A DNA stretch of 64,000 nt from Altericroceibacterium spongiae (GCF_003610805.1 NZ_RAPF01000007.1:1-64000), one strand, 5' to 3'. Shown: positions 36,085-45,743, numbered from the stretch's first letter. The notes: a model not told the origin generated them from the sequence alone. Numbers and translations: made by a program.

Positions 36085-37566
36085 ATGAATGGGGGAGGGT
36101 GTCTGAAAAAACGGAAAGGAAAGCTGTGGCTCATTTTCAGCCTGATCGGGGCAGGAATGACCATGACATCACCAGCCCGTGCGGATACGCTCGAAGACGC
36201 TCTCATTGCGGCTTATAAAACCAATCCCACTTTGAAAGCGGCTCAGGCAGATTTACGAGCCACGGATGAGGATGTTCCGATCCAGAGAGCACAAGGTCTG
36301 CCCTCCCTCGATGGAACCGGCCAGTATATCGAATTTCTGAAACAATCCTCTGCTTCCTTTACCGCCCCCGACCGGTCAGCCAGCGCCAGTGTGGATTTGT
36401 CCGTGCCGATCTATTCAGGCGGTGCTGTAAAAAATTCGATCAGGGCCGCTAAAACCCGGGTTGTGGCAGGTAGGGCCGATTTGCGCGGATCGGAAAGCGG
36501 GCTCTTCAGTCAGGTTGTCGCTGCCTATATGGACGTGATCCTGAATGAAGCGCTGGTCAGCCTTTCGCGCAACAATGTCGATGTCCTCACAGTCAATCTC
36601 GAAGCGACAAGTGATCGCTTCGAGATCGGCGATCTGACCCGCACCGATGTTGCTCAATCACAATCCCGGCTTGCTCTGGCACGCGGCGATCTGGAAACCG
36701 CACAGTCCAATCTCATCAACGCCCGGGAAACCTATATTCAGCTTGTCGGTAAGGCTCCGCAGGATCTGCAACCCCCGCCCCCGCTGCCCAATCTGCCCGC
36801 AGACACTCAAACCGCCGTCACGGTGGCACTGAAGAATAATCCCGATCTTATCGCCGCCCGTGAAAGAGCGAGAGCGGCAGGATATGACATCGATGTGGCC
36901 GGCGCAGGGCGAGCACCACGTCTTTCGCTGTTTGCCGGCGGGAATTATACCAATTATCTTGATACACTTGGCGGAGTTGTCGGGGCAGGGCCGATTTCAC
37001 AGGCACAGACATCCGCCCAGGCCGGTGTTCAACTCACTATACCGCTTTTTCAAGGTGGTCTTCCTGCAGCCCAGCAGCGTCAGGCTCAGGCGCGCGCTTC
37101 GCAAGCTCTGGAGCAGACGGTTGCCACCGAACGCGATATTATCGCTCAGACACGCGCGGCCTATGCAAGCTGGCGAGCCGCCGCCGCTATTATCGAATCC
37201 AATCGTAGCGCAGTTTCAGCAGCACAACTCAGTCTTGAAGGGGTCAGGGCTGAAAATACAGTCGGCAACCGTACCATACTCGATATTCTCGATGCTCAGC
37301 GTGAATTGCTGACCGCGCAGATCGACCTCGTGACCGCCCGACGCAATGCTTATGTTGCAGGTTTTTCGCTTCTCGCTGCGATGGGACAGGCAGAGGCGCG
37401 CGATCTCGGGCTGGGTGAAGAGGGGCTGTTATACGACCCCGTTGCCAATTACGAACGCGTGCATGATCGGATCTGGGACTGGGATCGCGATCCCGATCCC
37501 ACTGCTGAATCGACTCGCACCGTTGACATACCGGCACAGGACGGTGACATTCCCGACAATCAGTAG
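36085..37566 (+). CDS. tolC: TolC-family outer-membrane efflux channel
   Basis: A 493-residue outer-membrane channel for type I secretion and multidrug efflux. The signal peptide (KLWLIFSLIGAGMTMTSPARA) is followed by two OEP repeats (about 35-245 and 250-450) with long coiled-coil helices (ARGDLETAQSNLINARETYI; AQLSLEGVRAENTVGNRTIL). The tail after about 450 is hydrophilic (ERVHDRIWDWDRDPDPT). The ATG at 36085 starts only 4 bp after the pcm-like stop. Partner inner-membrane pumps are not in the window. Confidence 0.93.
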   Translation: MNGGGCLKKRKGKLWLIFSLIGAGMTMTSPARADTLEDALIAAYKTNPTLKAAQADLRATDEDVPIQRAQGLPSLDGTGQYIEFLKQSSASFTAPDRSASASVDLSVPIYSGGAVKNSIRAAKTRVVAGRADLRGSESGLFSQVVAAYMDVILNEALVSLSRNNVDVLTVNLEATSDRFEIGDLTRTDVAQSQSRLALARGDLETAQSNLINARETYIQLVGKAPQDLQPPPPLPNLPADTQTAVTVALKNNPDLIAARERARAAGYDIDVAGAGRAPRLSLFAGGNYTNYLDTLGGVVGAGPISQAQTSAQAGVQLTIPLFQGGLPAAQQRQAQARASQALEQTVATERDIIAQTRAAYASWRAAAAIIESNRSAVSAAQLSLEGVRAENTVGNRTILDILDAQRELLTAQIDLVTARRNAYVAGFSLLAAMGQAEARDLGLGEEGLLYDPVANYERVHDRIWDWDRDPDPTAESTRTVDIPAQDGDIPDNQ

Positions 37567-37597
37567 TCTTTTACGCAGTCAGATAGGGTCCGGATTG

Positions 37598-38137
37598 ATG
37601 AGGCATGAGGGCGAACCCTCGGTCGAGGAGATTCTCGCATCGATCAAAAAAGTGATCGCCCGGGATAATCCGGGTCGTATCCCCGCGCCTCCGAGACACA
37701 AGCTATTTGACAATAAAGCGGATGAACCGGATGAAAAAGCGGAGAGCGAAACACTGACAGTGTCGGATTCCGCTTCCGGAAATATCCTTGCGGATGATGA
37801 TGAAGTTCTCGATCTCTCGGAAGCTGAGGAATATGCTGAGGATCAGGACAATGCTTCCGAATCAGTAGAAGAAACAGCGGCCACCGCCCCAGCAGACCCT
37901 CCTCTGACCAAACCCGAAGCAGCCAGTTCCATGCGTGAATCGCTTGCCGCTCTGGCAATGCTGTCGCAACCTGGCGCAGGTTCGTCCGCATCCCGTCAGA
38001 GCGAAACGTCACTGGAAGAACTGATCCGTTCCATGCTCCGCCCGATGCTGGCGCAATGGCTCGACAGACATCTTCCCGCTATTGTTGAACGACTGGTTCA
38101 GGACGAAATAGATCGCATTGCCGGTAAAAAGAGCTGA
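37598..38137 (+). CDS. popZ: PopZ-like polar organising protein (DUF2497)
   Basis: A 179-residue protein with PopZ architecture: an N-terminal helix (EGEPSVEEILASIKKVIARD), an acidic, disordered middle (DEPDEKAESETLTVSDSAS, EDQDNASESVEET), and the conserved C-terminal oligomerisation helices (LIRSMLRPMLAQWLDRHLPA, IVERLVQDEIDRIA). In Caulobacter, PopZ forms a polar matrix that binds ParB-parS. The window also encodes ParA, ParB and parS, so a role in origin anchoring is likely. It lies 31 bp after tolC. Confidence 0.85.
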   Translation: MRHEGEPSVEEILASIKKVIARDNPGRIPAPPRHKLFDNKADEPDEKAESETLTVSDSASGNILADDDEVLDLSEAEEYAEDQDNASESVEETAATAPADPPLTKPEAASSMRESLAALAMLSQPGAGSSASRQSETSLEELIRSMLRPMLAQWLDRHLPAIVERLVQDEIDRIAGKKS

Positions 38138-38246
38138 CCACATTCCAGTTCCGCTTCACGTCCTGGCAGCCGAAGCGAAAGCAGTTTTTCCTATTTAAGA
38201 TGTAAAACGGTTCCCTCCGGCGCCGGATTTGCATTAGTGTCCAGCT

Positions 38247-40397
38247 ATGACAGTTTCTCTTTCCGGCAGAATTTTGGGGCTCGCCACCCTGTCACTGGCT
38301 TTCGCTGCTACGCCTGTTTTCGCTCAGACCACCGCACCAACCGAAACCCGGCCGCAATTTTCCGCGCAGGATCTCGTCACCATGCCGCGGCTCGGGTCAC
38401 CGGCCGCATCTCCCGACGGGACATGGGTTGCCTACACGGTCACGACAACCGATCCGAAAACATATAAACGCACCACAAAGATTCTCCTGCAACACAGCAC
38501 GGAAGGGCCGGGAACCAGCATAGCGCTTCGTTTCGACGGCTCTGCCTCCTCCCCCTCCTTTGCCTCTGACGGCACATTATATTTCACTGCCGCAGGCAAA
38601 GGATCGGAAGGCGAAAATGCTAATCAGCTCTGGCATCTCGCCATTCCCGAATCGTGGAAGGGCCGGGCCGGTCGTCTCCCTCACGCCCGGCAGATCACGC
38701 ATTTCGCCCGTGATATAGCAGGCTACAAGATTTCCCCGGATAGCCGGAAACTGCTCGTCTGGGGCGATGTTGCCCGTGAATGTCCTTCGCTGGATTGTAC
38801 AATAGAAGGCGATCGTAGCAGAGCTGAACGCGGCTCTGGACGGATATATGATTCTACCGATGGTTTCGTACGCCATTGGGATCAGTGGGAAACGCCGGGT
38901 GAATATAGCCGGGCCTTTGCCTATACCCTGACATCAAAAGGAGTGTCCGACCCGGTCGCTATCGATGGTCCGAATGGAGAAAGCGCTTTTGTCGGCGACA
39001 CACCCAGCAAACCTTTCGGCGGCGGTGAAGAACTGAACTGGAGCGCAGATTCGGCCAGCGTCTTTTTCACTGCGCGCCATTCCGACATTTCTGAACCTAC
39101 CTCCACCAATCTCGATATTTATCAGACCTATCTGGCGACAGGTGAGCCGGTCAATCAGACAGGATATAACCGCGCCACAGACACGCAGCCCACTCCATCG
39201 CCGGATGGCAAATGGTTAGCATGGCTGGCCATGAAGCGGCCCGCTTATGAATCGGATCGTCTGGTCATTTATCTCCGCAATCTCCAAACTGGCGATAGTC
39301 GCGCACTTACCGGAGATTTCGATCGCAGTTTTTCGTCGATCAGCTGGACACCCGATTCACAGGCCATCATAGCAACAGCCGCCGATACGCTGGACGTTCC
39401 CGCTTTCCGTGTTAATCGCGATAGCGGGAAAGTGGAAAAGCTCGATCTTGTCGAAGGTGATGAAGCCCATATCGGCAATGTAATTCCACTTGCCCGCAAC
39501 AGCCTCATATTCACGCGCGATTCCATCGCCGACCCAGCCGAACTCTACATTACCCATGGGCAAGATAAGGCGATGCGTATCACCGATATCGCGCATAGCA
39601 CTATGGCTGCTCTTGCGCCGGTGCAAACCAGACGTTTCGCCTTTAGCGGTGCCGGTGGCGATACAGTCCATGGCCAGATCACCAAGCCGGCCAATGCGTC
39701 TGGGAAGCTGCCTGCCATTCTTTATGTTCACGGCGGTCCGCAAGGCTCTTTCAACGATAGCTGGTCAAGCCGCTGGAATCCGGCAGTTCTCGCCAGCCAG
39801 GGCTATGCAGTGATCTCCGTCGATTTTCATGGTTCCACCGGATACGGACAGGCCTTTACCGATGCAATCAATCAGGATTGGGGCGGCAAGCCGCTAAAAG
39901 ATCTTCAGCTTGGCCTGGCTGCAGCTCTGAAAGACGATCCGCAGATCGACGGAAACCGGGCCTGCGCTATGGGGGCTTCCTATGGCGGCTTTATGATGAA
40001 CTGGATCGAAGGGAACTGGCCCGACCGGTTCAAGTGCATCGTTCAGCATGATGGCCTCTTCGATATGCGCAGCTTCTACTATGTTACTGAGGAAAGCTGG
40101 TTTCCACGCTGGGATTTCGGCGGTTCCTACACTGAAAATCCGACGCTTTATGAGAAATGGAATCCGGTCAACTATGTCAAGAACTGGAAAACCCCGATGC
40201 TGGTTGTCACCGGTCTGAAGGATTTTCGGGTGCCGCATGGACAGGCTCTGGCCGCGTTTACAGCTCTGCGTGAGAATGACGTTCCCGCAAAATTGCTGGT
40301 CTTCCCCGATGAGAATCACTGGGTTCTTAAGCCGGAAAACTCTTTACAATGGCATAAGACCGTCTTTTCATGGCTCGATAAATGGCTGAAGCCGTGA
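38247..40397 (+). CDS. S9-family secreted peptidase
   Basis: A 716-residue exported serine peptidase of the prolyl oligopeptidase/dipeptidyl-peptidase class. The signal peptide ends at about ATPVFAQ (27). A beta-propeller follows (about 35-430), then the alpha/beta-hydrolase domain with Ser578 ([12 protein letters not shown]), Asp659 ([10 protein letters not shown]) and His691 (DENHWVL). It would act in the periplasm on peptides. The last 16 bases overlap the next gene. Confidence 0.9.
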   Translation: MTVSLSGRILGLATLSLAFAATPVFAQTTAPTETRPQFSAQDLVTMPRLGSPAASPDGTWVAYTVTTTDPKTYKRTTKILLQHSTEGPGTSIALRFDGSASSPSFASDGTLYFTAAGKGSEGENANQLWHLAIPESWKGRAGRLPHARQITHFARDIAGYKISPDSRKLLVWGDVARECPSLDCTIEGDRSRAERGSGRIYDSTDGFVRHWDQWETPGEYSRAFAYTLTSKGVSDPVAIDGPNGESAFVGDTPSKPFGGGEELNWSADSASVFFTARHSDISEPTSTNLDIYQTYLATGEPVNQTGYNRATDTQPTPSPDGKWLAWLAMKRPAYESDRLVIYLRNLQTGDSRALTGDFDRSFSSISWTPDSQAIIATAADTLDVPAFRVNRDSGKVEKLDLVEGDEAHIGNVIPLARNSLIFTRDSIADPAELYITHGQDKAMRITDIAHSTMAALAPVQTRRFAFSGAGGDTVHGQITKPANASGKLPAILYVHGGPQGSFNDSWSSRWNPAVLASQGYAVISVDFHGSTGYGQAFTDAINQDWGGKPLKDLQLGLAAALKDDPQIDGNRACAMGASYGGFMMNWIEGNWPDRFKCIVQHDGLFDMRSFYYVTEESWFPRWDFGGSYTENPTLYEKWNPVNYVKNWKTPMLVVTGLKDFRVPHGQALAAFTALRENDVPAKLLVFPDENHWVLKPENSLQWHKTVFSWLDKWLKP

Positions 40398-40774
40398 GCC
40401 GGTCCGATCTGGCCAAAGCCGAAAGGGCACTGGCCAAGATCGGCGGTGCGTCGATCGAACGCCATATTTTCCTCTGCGCGCTCTCCGAAAAGCAGAAATG
40501 CTGTTCGCGGGAGTGCGGAGAGCGCTCCTGGAAATATCTCAAGAAACGGCTCAAACAGTTGGGACTGTCAGGCCCGAGAACGGAGCAGAGCTGCGGTGTT
40601 CAGCGAACCAAGGCCGATTGCCTGCAAATCTGTGCGGCTGGACCGATCGCGGTGATCTGGCCAGACAATGTCTGGTATCACCATTGCACCGAAAGCGTGC
40701 TGGAGGAAATCATTCAGCAGCATCTGATCGGTGGCCGGATTGTCGAAAAATATCGCCTTCATCCGGCAGAATGA
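40382..40774 (+). CDS. Thioredoxin-like (2Fe-2S) ferredoxin-domain protein
   Basis: A 130-residue protein with the thioredoxin-like ferredoxin pattern: cysteines in [14 protein letters not shown] and in [17 protein letters not shown], which resemble the four 2Fe-2S ligands. The C-terminal helix is [15 protein letters not shown]. It may carry electrons or sense iron; the partner is unknown. It overlaps the S9 peptidase by 16 bases; a GTG 12 bases later is an alternative start. The additional cysteines near 42-46 are unusual. Confidence 0.75.
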   Translation: MAEAVSRSDLAKAERALAKIGGASIERHIFLCALSEKQKCCSRECGERSWKYLKKRLKQLGLSGPRTEQSCGVQRTKADCLQICAAGPIAVIWPDNVWYHHCTESVLEEIIQQHLIGGRIVEKYRLHPAE

Positions 40775-40780
40775 TACCGA

Positions 40781-41068
40781 TCACCGGTCCTCGGTCAGGT
40801 CTGAAACAGAATCATCGTGACCAGTGCCATTGGATAGAAAAACCAGCCCCATAAGCGCCGCCATCAGCAACATAGCAACCGTTATGCCAAGCGCGGTAGC
40901 AATGTAGAAATGAATCGAAATCGCACCAAAACGCCAGTAAAGACCGCTTAGAGCAATCAACACAAAAACCAGAGTAAAGATCGCCATAAACCGCATAAGC
41001 CGCTTATAGCGCGCCCAAGCATGCGCCGAATTGAGTGGATTTTCGAGGGGCGATTTAGGAATCATCAC
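40781..41068 (-). CDS. Small two-helix membrane protein
   Basis: A 95-residue protein with two transmembrane segments (FMAIFTLVFVLIALSGLYW and FYIATALGITVAMLLMAALM) and a charged tail (GHDDSVSDLTEDR). I do not recognise a family. It stands alone and converges with the ferredoxin-like gene, seven bp away. Confidence 0.65.
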   Translation of the reverse strand: MMIPKSPLENPLNSAHAWARYKRLMRFMAIFTLVFVLIALSGLYWRFGAISIHFYIATALGITVAMLLMAALMGLVFLSNGTGHDDSVSDLTEDR

Positions 41069-41196
41069 AGTATTTTGCGCTCCTTCGTACCGCTACGCAA
41101 GGCATCGTCGATCATGATTTGGTCCGACTCTCTTTTCATGGCATGATTGACGTCCGGACAAAAAAGACATGATCGTCCGGGTAAAGGGAGAGAATA

Positions 41197-41628
41197 ATGA
41201 CCATTGGGAAGGTGATAGAAGGCCATCATCAGAATATCGTTTTCTGTCTTGAGACGGATACAGTGCGCGAAGCGGCAGGCAAACTTGCCAATAAGCGGAT
41301 CGGCGCTTTGCCGATTTTCGATGAAACGGGGTCGGTGACAGGAATTTTTTCCGAACGTGATCTGCTTTATTCAATAGCCCGCGACGAGCTGGCCTCGCTC
41401 GATACGCCTCTGCGCGAAGTGATGACTGCACCGGCCATTACGGTAACCCCGCAAACCGAGGCAATTGAAGCGCTTTCGCTTATGACAAAAAGGCGCATCC
41501 GCCATCTTCCGGTTCTGGAACAGGGGGAACTTATTGCCTTTGTATCGATCGGCGATCTGGTGAAATACCGGCTTGGTCTGGTGGAAGCAGAAGCTGAACA
41601 ATTGCGCGAATATATTCAGACCGCTTGA
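41197..41628 (+). CDS. CBS-domain protein
   Basis: A 143-residue protein with two CBS motifs (about 10-65 with NKRIGALPIFDETGSVTGIFSE; about 75-135 with MTKRRIRHLPVLEQGELIAF). CBS pairs bind adenosine nucleotides and sense energy charge. No effector domain is attached. A strong ribosome binding site (GGGAGAG) precedes the ATG. Confidence 0.88.
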   Translation: MTIGKVIEGHHQNIVFCLETDTVREAAGKLANKRIGALPIFDETGSVTGIFSERDLLYSIARDELASLDTPLREVMTAPAITVTPQTEAIEALSLMTKRRIRHLPVLEQGELIAFVSIGDLVKYRLGLVEAEAEQLREYIQTA

Positions 41629-41659
41629 GCCAGCCCCTCAGCCATCCTACATGGAGAGC

Positions 41660-41989
41660 ATGGCTGACATGCTCACACTAACCGAAGCCGCCGCCAAGCG
41701 CGTCGGCTGGATTGCCGAAAAACAGGGGAAACCCGCTATCCTGCGCCTTTCCGTAGAAGGGGGCGGCTGTTCGGGCTTTCAGTATAAATTCGATCTGGCC
41801 GAGAAAACAGAGAGTGACGATCTGGTCAGCGAGACGGCGGGAGTCAAACTGGTGGTCGATCCTGTCAGCCTCGATCTGGTAACCGGATCGACAGTCGATT
41901 TTGTCGAATCGCTGGGCGGTGCGGCCTTTCGCGTCGAAAATCCCAATGCTGCCGCCGGTTGCGGGTGCGGTTCCAGCTTCGGTATCTGA
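41660..41989 (+). CDS. erpA: HesB/IscA-type Fe-S carrier, ErpA-like
   Basis: A 109-residue A-type carrier (counting from the ATG at 41660) with Cys37 (GGGCSGFQYKF), Cys101 and Cys103 (AGCGCGSSF). It is separate from the suf operon and would insert clusters into target proteins. In-frame ATGs at 41651, 41660 and 41669 compete; the middle one is used, but the ribosome binding site GGAG would suit 41669 best, so the start is uncertain by a few codons. Confidence 0.85.
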   Translation: MADMLTLTEAAAKRVGWIAEKQGKPAILRLSVEGGGCSGFQYKFDLAEKTESDDLVSETAGVKLVVDPVSLDLVTGSTVDFVESLGGAAFRVENPNAAAGCGCGSSFGI

Positions 41990-42054
41990 CAGTCTTTCCC
42001 TCTTAACGCAGAAAACGGTTTCCCTTTCGCACCTGATGCGTAGGTTGCGCAGCC

Positions 42055-42828
42055 ATGCGTATCGCTTCTTTCAATATTAACGGTGTCAAAGCACGTCTTC
42101 CACGTCTTCTCGAATGGCTGGAGGAGCGGCGCCCCGCCATTGCCTGTCTGCAGGAAATCAAAAGCCAGAATGATAGCTTTCCGGCCGCTGATTTCGAGAA
42201 AGTCGGCTATCATGTGGCCACACATGGGCAAAAAGGGTTCAACGGGGTGGCTTTGCTGGTTGACGGTCAGGCTCCCGAGAATGTCACAAGAGGGCTGCCG
42301 GGCGATCCCGAAGATGTTCAGGCACGTTTTATCGAAGCCGATGTGAACGGCCTCCATATTGTAAATCTCTATCTTCCCAACGGAAATCCACAACCAGGCC
42401 CCAAATTCGACTACAAGCTGGCCTGGATGGAGCGTTTACGGCACCGCATGAAAGAATTGCTCGAGAGCGAACAGCCTGTCGTGGTGGTCGGGGATTTCAA
42501 TGTCATTCCCGAGGATAAAGATGTCTGGTCGGTCAAAGCAATGGAGAAGGACGCTTTGATGCAACCTGAATCGCGTGATGCCTACAGGCGCCTGCTCAAT
42601 GATGGCTGGACAGACGCTATCGATACTCTCAATCCGCGTGGCGGTGTCTGGACGTTCTGGGACTATCAGGCCGGCGCATGGCAACGTGATCACGGCTTCC
42701 GCATCGACCACCTGCTCTTGTCACCGGAATGTGCGGACAGGCTGGAAGCTGCCGGGGTCGACAAGGAGTATCGTGGCCGGGAAAAAGCCAGCGACCATGC
42801 TCCCGTCTGGGTTGAATTGCGCAACTGA
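42055..42828 (+). CDS. xth: Exodeoxyribonuclease III (AP endonuclease)
   Basis: A 257-residue DNA-repair enzyme that cuts at abasic sites. Motifs are ASFNINGVKARLPRLL, CLQEIKSQND (catalytic Glu), YLPNGNPQPGPKFDYKL, VVVGDFNVIPEDKDVW and RIDHLLLSPECAD, with the terminal SDHAPVWVEL His-Asp pair. Intact and full length. Confidence 0.95.
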   Translation: MRIASFNINGVKARLPRLLEWLEERRPAIACLQEIKSQNDSFPAADFEKVGYHVATHGQKGFNGVALLVDGQAPENVTRGLPGDPEDVQARFIEADVNGLHIVNLYLPNGNPQPGPKFDYKLAWMERLRHRMKELLESEQPVVVVGDFNVIPEDKDVWSVKAMEKDALMQPESRDAYRRLLNDGWTDAIDTLNPRGGVWTFWDYQAGAWQRDHGFRIDHLLLSPECADRLEAAGVDKEYRGREKASDHAPVWVELRN

Positions 42829-42881
42829 CCCTTCGGGTGCCCGTTCTTCAGGAAGAAGGACACCGCAAAGGCCGGACTGTT

Positions 42882-43583
42882 TCAACGGTAAAAAATGTGG
42901 CTGTCAATCGTTGCGCGCGCCACTTTGCGGCGTGCCCAGCCGGGGCGCACATATTTGGCGTGGAAGAACAGCGCATCATCCGCTTTGCTTTCCCACAAGG
43001 CCTGATGAGCAATTTTGGCGATCGCTTTGGCCCGCTTCCATGCCGGAGAGGACCGATTGACCGACGGGATATGTCCGCCACGTACAAAAGAAAACTGTTT
43101 GCGCTGCGTGACGACACCGCAATAATCGTCAGGAAACATATCGGATTCCGCGCGATTAACGATCACCTGCGCTACAGCAAGCTGACCGTCCAGCGGCTCA
43201 CCACGCGCTTCGAAATAGACTGCCCCGGCAAGACAGTACATTTCCCGCGACAATGCCGGCTGTACCGGCATAGCGCCAACCAGCTGGCGGAGACTGGACG
43301 CGTCGGAAACCGAAGGAGAAGGTGAGGGCAGGGGAAGCTTTCCATCTGGAGACTCAACCTGCTTATCTGCAGGAAGCGGTTGCACCACTTCTTCCGCCAC
43401 AAAGCGGACACCTGAAGCTTTATCTGCTCCATCGTCCCGACCCAGCGCTGCTGCTGCACCGGACGGATCGGTAGCCTGAACCGCATTTTGCGCAAAAGCG
43501 CCGGAACCCTGGACACCAAAAACCGTAATTACAATAAGAATAGCAGCAATTAGGCCGGTGTTACGATAGTTGAAACGACTCAT
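42882..43583 (-). CDS. SleB-type cell-wall hydrolase
   Basis: A 233-residue protein with an N-terminal membrane anchor or signal (NTGLIAAILIVITVFGVQGSGAFA) and a C-terminal Hydrolase_2/SleB domain (about 115-233) containing CLAGAVYFEARGEPLDGQLAV, NRAESDMFPDDYCGVV, and ADDALFFHAKYVRPGW. The family cleaves peptidoglycan; catalytic Glu lies in FEARGEP. Substrate and timing are unknown. It faces right and converges with xth. Confidence 0.88.
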   Translation of the reverse strand: MSRFNYRNTGLIAAILIVITVFGVQGSGAFAQNAVQATDPSGAAAALGRDDGADKASGVRFVAEEVVQPLPADKQVESPDGKLPLPSPSPSVSDASSLRQLVGAMPVQPALSREMYCLAGAVYFEARGEPLDGQLAVAQVIVNRAESDMFPDDYCGVVTQRKQFSFVRGGHIPSVNRSSPAWKRAKAIAKIAHQALWESKADDALFFHAKYVRPGWARRKVARATIDSHIFYR

Positions 43584-43795
43584 TCATCCTGTGCTCAAGG
43601 CAGTGGACGAGCCTGACACGAAGATGGCGGACTGTCGGTTTTACTAAACCATTCGCACAGTCCGGCGCAGAGCCCCGCCGGTCGCCCCCCGTCTGCGCGC
43701 AACCATCTCGGCATCAATGCCGAGTCCCGTGGCTACCAGCGCTGTTTCGGAAGTTGCGCGCCATCTAAGGATGCTAAATGGTAAGTCAACACCCT
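43584..43795. promoter_or_regulatory. 212-bp gap with perfect dyad CTCGGCAT-CA-ATGCCGAG
   Basis: No gene is seen. At 43707-43724 CTCGGCAT is followed by CA and its perfect complement ATGCCGAG, an 8-bp dyad. The position is downstream of the DUF1491 gene and upstream of the SleB gene, so it may be a terminator stem without T run or a regulatory site. The rest is unremarkable. Confidence 0.4.
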
Positions 43796-44128
43796 CTAAG
43801 TTTGATTACTGAGGAAGCGAGCGGCATTTGCGATGTCCAGCTCCACCACCCAAACATCCGGGTCCTGGTGAACACGCTTTTGCCAGTATTCCATAAATTC
43901 TAACGGTTTTTCAGTATCTTGGGACTTTATCATCGTCCATTCCCGGCCCCCTTCAAGAGTAGGCATACGGTCATACAGACAAGCATTTGTGCCCTTTTCG
44001 CAACAGATAACCAGCATTGTACCGGCATCTCGTTCGCCCTTATGCAGGACCGTTCCAAAGCCTCCAGCCTCTTCAACAGCCCGAATCAATCCGCTGATTT
44101 CGATGTGAGTCGGAAGACGGCTATCCAT
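43796..44128 (-). CDS. DUF1491 protein
   Basis: A 110-residue cytosolic protein matching DUF1491 (DSRLPTHIEISGLIRAVEEA, LHKGERDAGTMLVICCEKG). Unknown in function. It lies two bp downstream of a thioesterase gene, in a leftward cluster with ptsN and hpf. An adjacent cysteine pair (ICCEKG) is visible. Confidence 0.85.
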   Translation of the reverse strand: MDSRLPTHIEISGLIRAVEEAGGFGTVLHKGERDAGTMLVICCEKGTNACLYDRMPTLEGGREWTMIKSQDTEKPLEFMEYWQKRVHQDPDVWVVELDIANAARFLSNQT

Positions 44129-44130
44129 AA

Positions 44131-44610
44131 TCAGGCCCGTTCGAAAGTGTAGCCCGGCAGGCCGGACAATGGGATGCGTGAACGCATGAAGGTGCCGGTT
44201 CCACGACCGATTTCAGCCCCTTTTCGATCCACCAGACGCGATTCCGCGACGAAGACCCGCCGGTGTCCGCTAATCCAGCGGCCTTCCGCCGTAACAATTC
44301 CTTCAGTTACAGGTTTGGTAAAGTGAAGATTGAACCCGGTGGTTAACAGGAAACGATCGGTAACGAGCGTATTGGCTGCATAAAAGGCCGCATCGTCAAG
44401 CATCTTGAAATAGACTGTTCCATGCGCCGCCCCGGCTGCGTGGTAGAAAGACGGCTCAATGGTGAATGTAATTCGCGCCTGACCTTCTCCGGTAATGTCC
44501 AGCCTTGAATCGAAAAGCCGGTTTATCTGTGCTGATGCATAAAGCGATTCAAGCGCCCGGTAATGCAATCCCGCCCCCGATGGTGCTTCCCGATCTTCAC
44601 GCTGCGTCAC
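44131..44610 (-). CDS. Hotdog-fold thioesterase (PaaI-like)
   Basis: A 159-residue hotdog-fold protein with the PaaI-type segment YHAAGAAHGTVYFKMLDDAAFYA, in which an Asp/His pair would act in catalysis. It probably hydrolyses an acyl-CoA or aryl-CoA thioester. Substrate is not evident. It overlaps the ptsN stop by 14 bases. Confidence 0.85.
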   Translation of the reverse strand: MTQREDREAPSGAGLHYRALESLYASAQINRLFDSRLDITGEGQARITFTIEPSFYHAAGAAHGTVYFKMLDDAAFYAANTLVTDRFLLTTGFNLHFTKPVTEGIVTAEGRWISGHRRVFVAESRLVDRKGAEIGRGTGTFMRSRIPLSGLPGYTFERA

Positions 44611-45058
44611 GGTCTATCACATTGGTCAACAGCGCATAAATCGCTTCAGCATTGGGTGCTTCGCACAAGGCTTCATGCATCTTTTCATCGCGTACCATTC
44701 GGGAAATAGCGGCCAGCGCATGGAGATGGCTGACACCTGAATTTTCCGGCGACAGCAGGCCGAACACAATATCCACCGGCAAACCGTCGGACGATCCAAA
44801 ATCGACAGGTTCCTCAAGGCGCAGCATGGCAACGGTTGGACGCTGCAATCCTTCAATTCTGGCATGCGGAATCGCGACATTGCGCCCAAAGCCAGTGCTG
44901 CCCAGATTTTCACGCTCTTCAAGGCGCTCCAGCACATCGACAGCGTTCAGGCCGTAGCTCGCGGCAAACCGGTCTGCCAAGGCTTCCAGAATGGCCTGCT
45001 TGCTATCGGCACGCAGACATTCCACAGCATTGGGTTTGAGAGAAAAAAGCGCAGTCAT
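44597..45058 (-). CDS. ptsN: PTS IIA-Ntr regulatory protein
   Basis: Enzyme IIA of the nitrogen-related phosphotransferase system (153 residues), regulating potassium, carbon and nitrogen metabolism by phosphorylation at His65 (NVAIPHARIEG). It lies downstream of hpf in the family's usual arrangement, but a terminator-like hairpin separates them (45100-45133). Confidence 0.92.
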   Translation of the reverse strand: MTALFSLKPNAVECLRADSKQAILEALADRFAASYGLNAVDVLERLEERENLGSTGFGRNVAIPHARIEGLQRPTVAMLRLEEPVDFGSSDGLPVDIVFGLLSPENSGVSHLHALAAISRMVRDEKMHEALCEAPNAEAIYALLTNVIDRDAA

Positions 45059-45090
45059 TTTACACAGTCTATCATTGTATACATTTTTCC

Positions 45091-45133
45091 GAAAAATCTA
45101 GTATCACCGGCGGAAGTCTCCACCGGTGATACT
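45091..45133 (-). terminator. Rho-independent terminator between hpf and ptsN
   Basis: On the minus strand AGTATCACCGG (45133-45123) pairs with CCGGTGATACT (45110-45100) around a 12-base loop, followed by AGATTTTTC. An 11-bp perfect stem plus T run. It should limit readthrough from hpf into ptsN. Confidence 0.85.
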
Positions 45134-45176
45134 GCTGAAATCATCGGATAAATGAGATAACGGTAAGAAAAAGCCG

Positions 45177-45743
45177 TTATCTGGCAGGTTCAACCCAGCC
45201 GATCATTCCATCTTCGCGGCGATAGACCATATTATGTCGTCCACTGCCAGCATTTTTGAAAAACAGCGCGCTTGTATCCCGAAGGTCCAGCAACATGACT
45301 GCATCGGAGACACTGACTTCAGGGATATCGATCCTTGTTTCAGCTACAACGGGCGGCGCATCAGCCACATCCTCCGCTTCGGGTTCTTCAACCGCGAAAA
45401 CCGTATAAGCCGCTTCTTCAAGTTCAGCAGCATGGTTTGTTTGTTCGTGTCGCGCTTTGAGGCGACGCTTGTAACGTCGGAGTTGTTTTTCGATCTTGTC
45501 GGCTGCCTGATCGAAAGCCAGATACACATCCTGTGCCTGACCGCGACTCTTAAGGATGAGTCCGTTGAGGACATGCATCACGATGTCGCATGAAAAGGCA
45601 GAAGCCGGCGCCTTGCCGAAAGTGACGGTGGATGAGAGCGCTCGGCTAAAATACTTCTCGATAATGGCATTGAGACGGTCGGAAACATGCTCCTGCAGAG
45701 CAGCACCGGTTTCCATCTGATGGCCCGAGACGCGAATATCCAT
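45177..45743 (-). CDS. hpf: Long-form ribosome hibernation promoting factor
   Basis: A 188-residue protein that dimerises and stores 70S ribosomes under stress. The N-terminal S30AE domain (about 1-100: DIRVSGHQMETGAALQEHV, KQLRRYKRRLKARHEQ) and the C-terminal S30AE_C domain (about 130-188: VSVSDAVMLLDLRDTSALFF, NMVYRREDGMIGW) are both present, so it is the long form. It precedes ptsN. Confidence 0.94.
   Translation of the reverse strand: MDIRVSGHQMETGAALQEHVSDRLNAIIEKYFSRALSSTVTFGKAPASAFSCDIVMHVLNGLILKSRGQAQDVYLAFDQAADKIEKQLRRYKRRLKARHEQTNHAAELEEAAYTVFAVEEPEAEDVADAPPVVAETRIDIPEVSVSDAVMLLDLRDTSALFFKNAGSGRHNMVYRREDGMIGWVEPAR

Noticed and set aside
37346-37597. Extended reading frame upstream of the PopZ-like gene
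   Set aside because: It overlaps tolC in another frame; the PopZ-type N-terminus begins at 37598.
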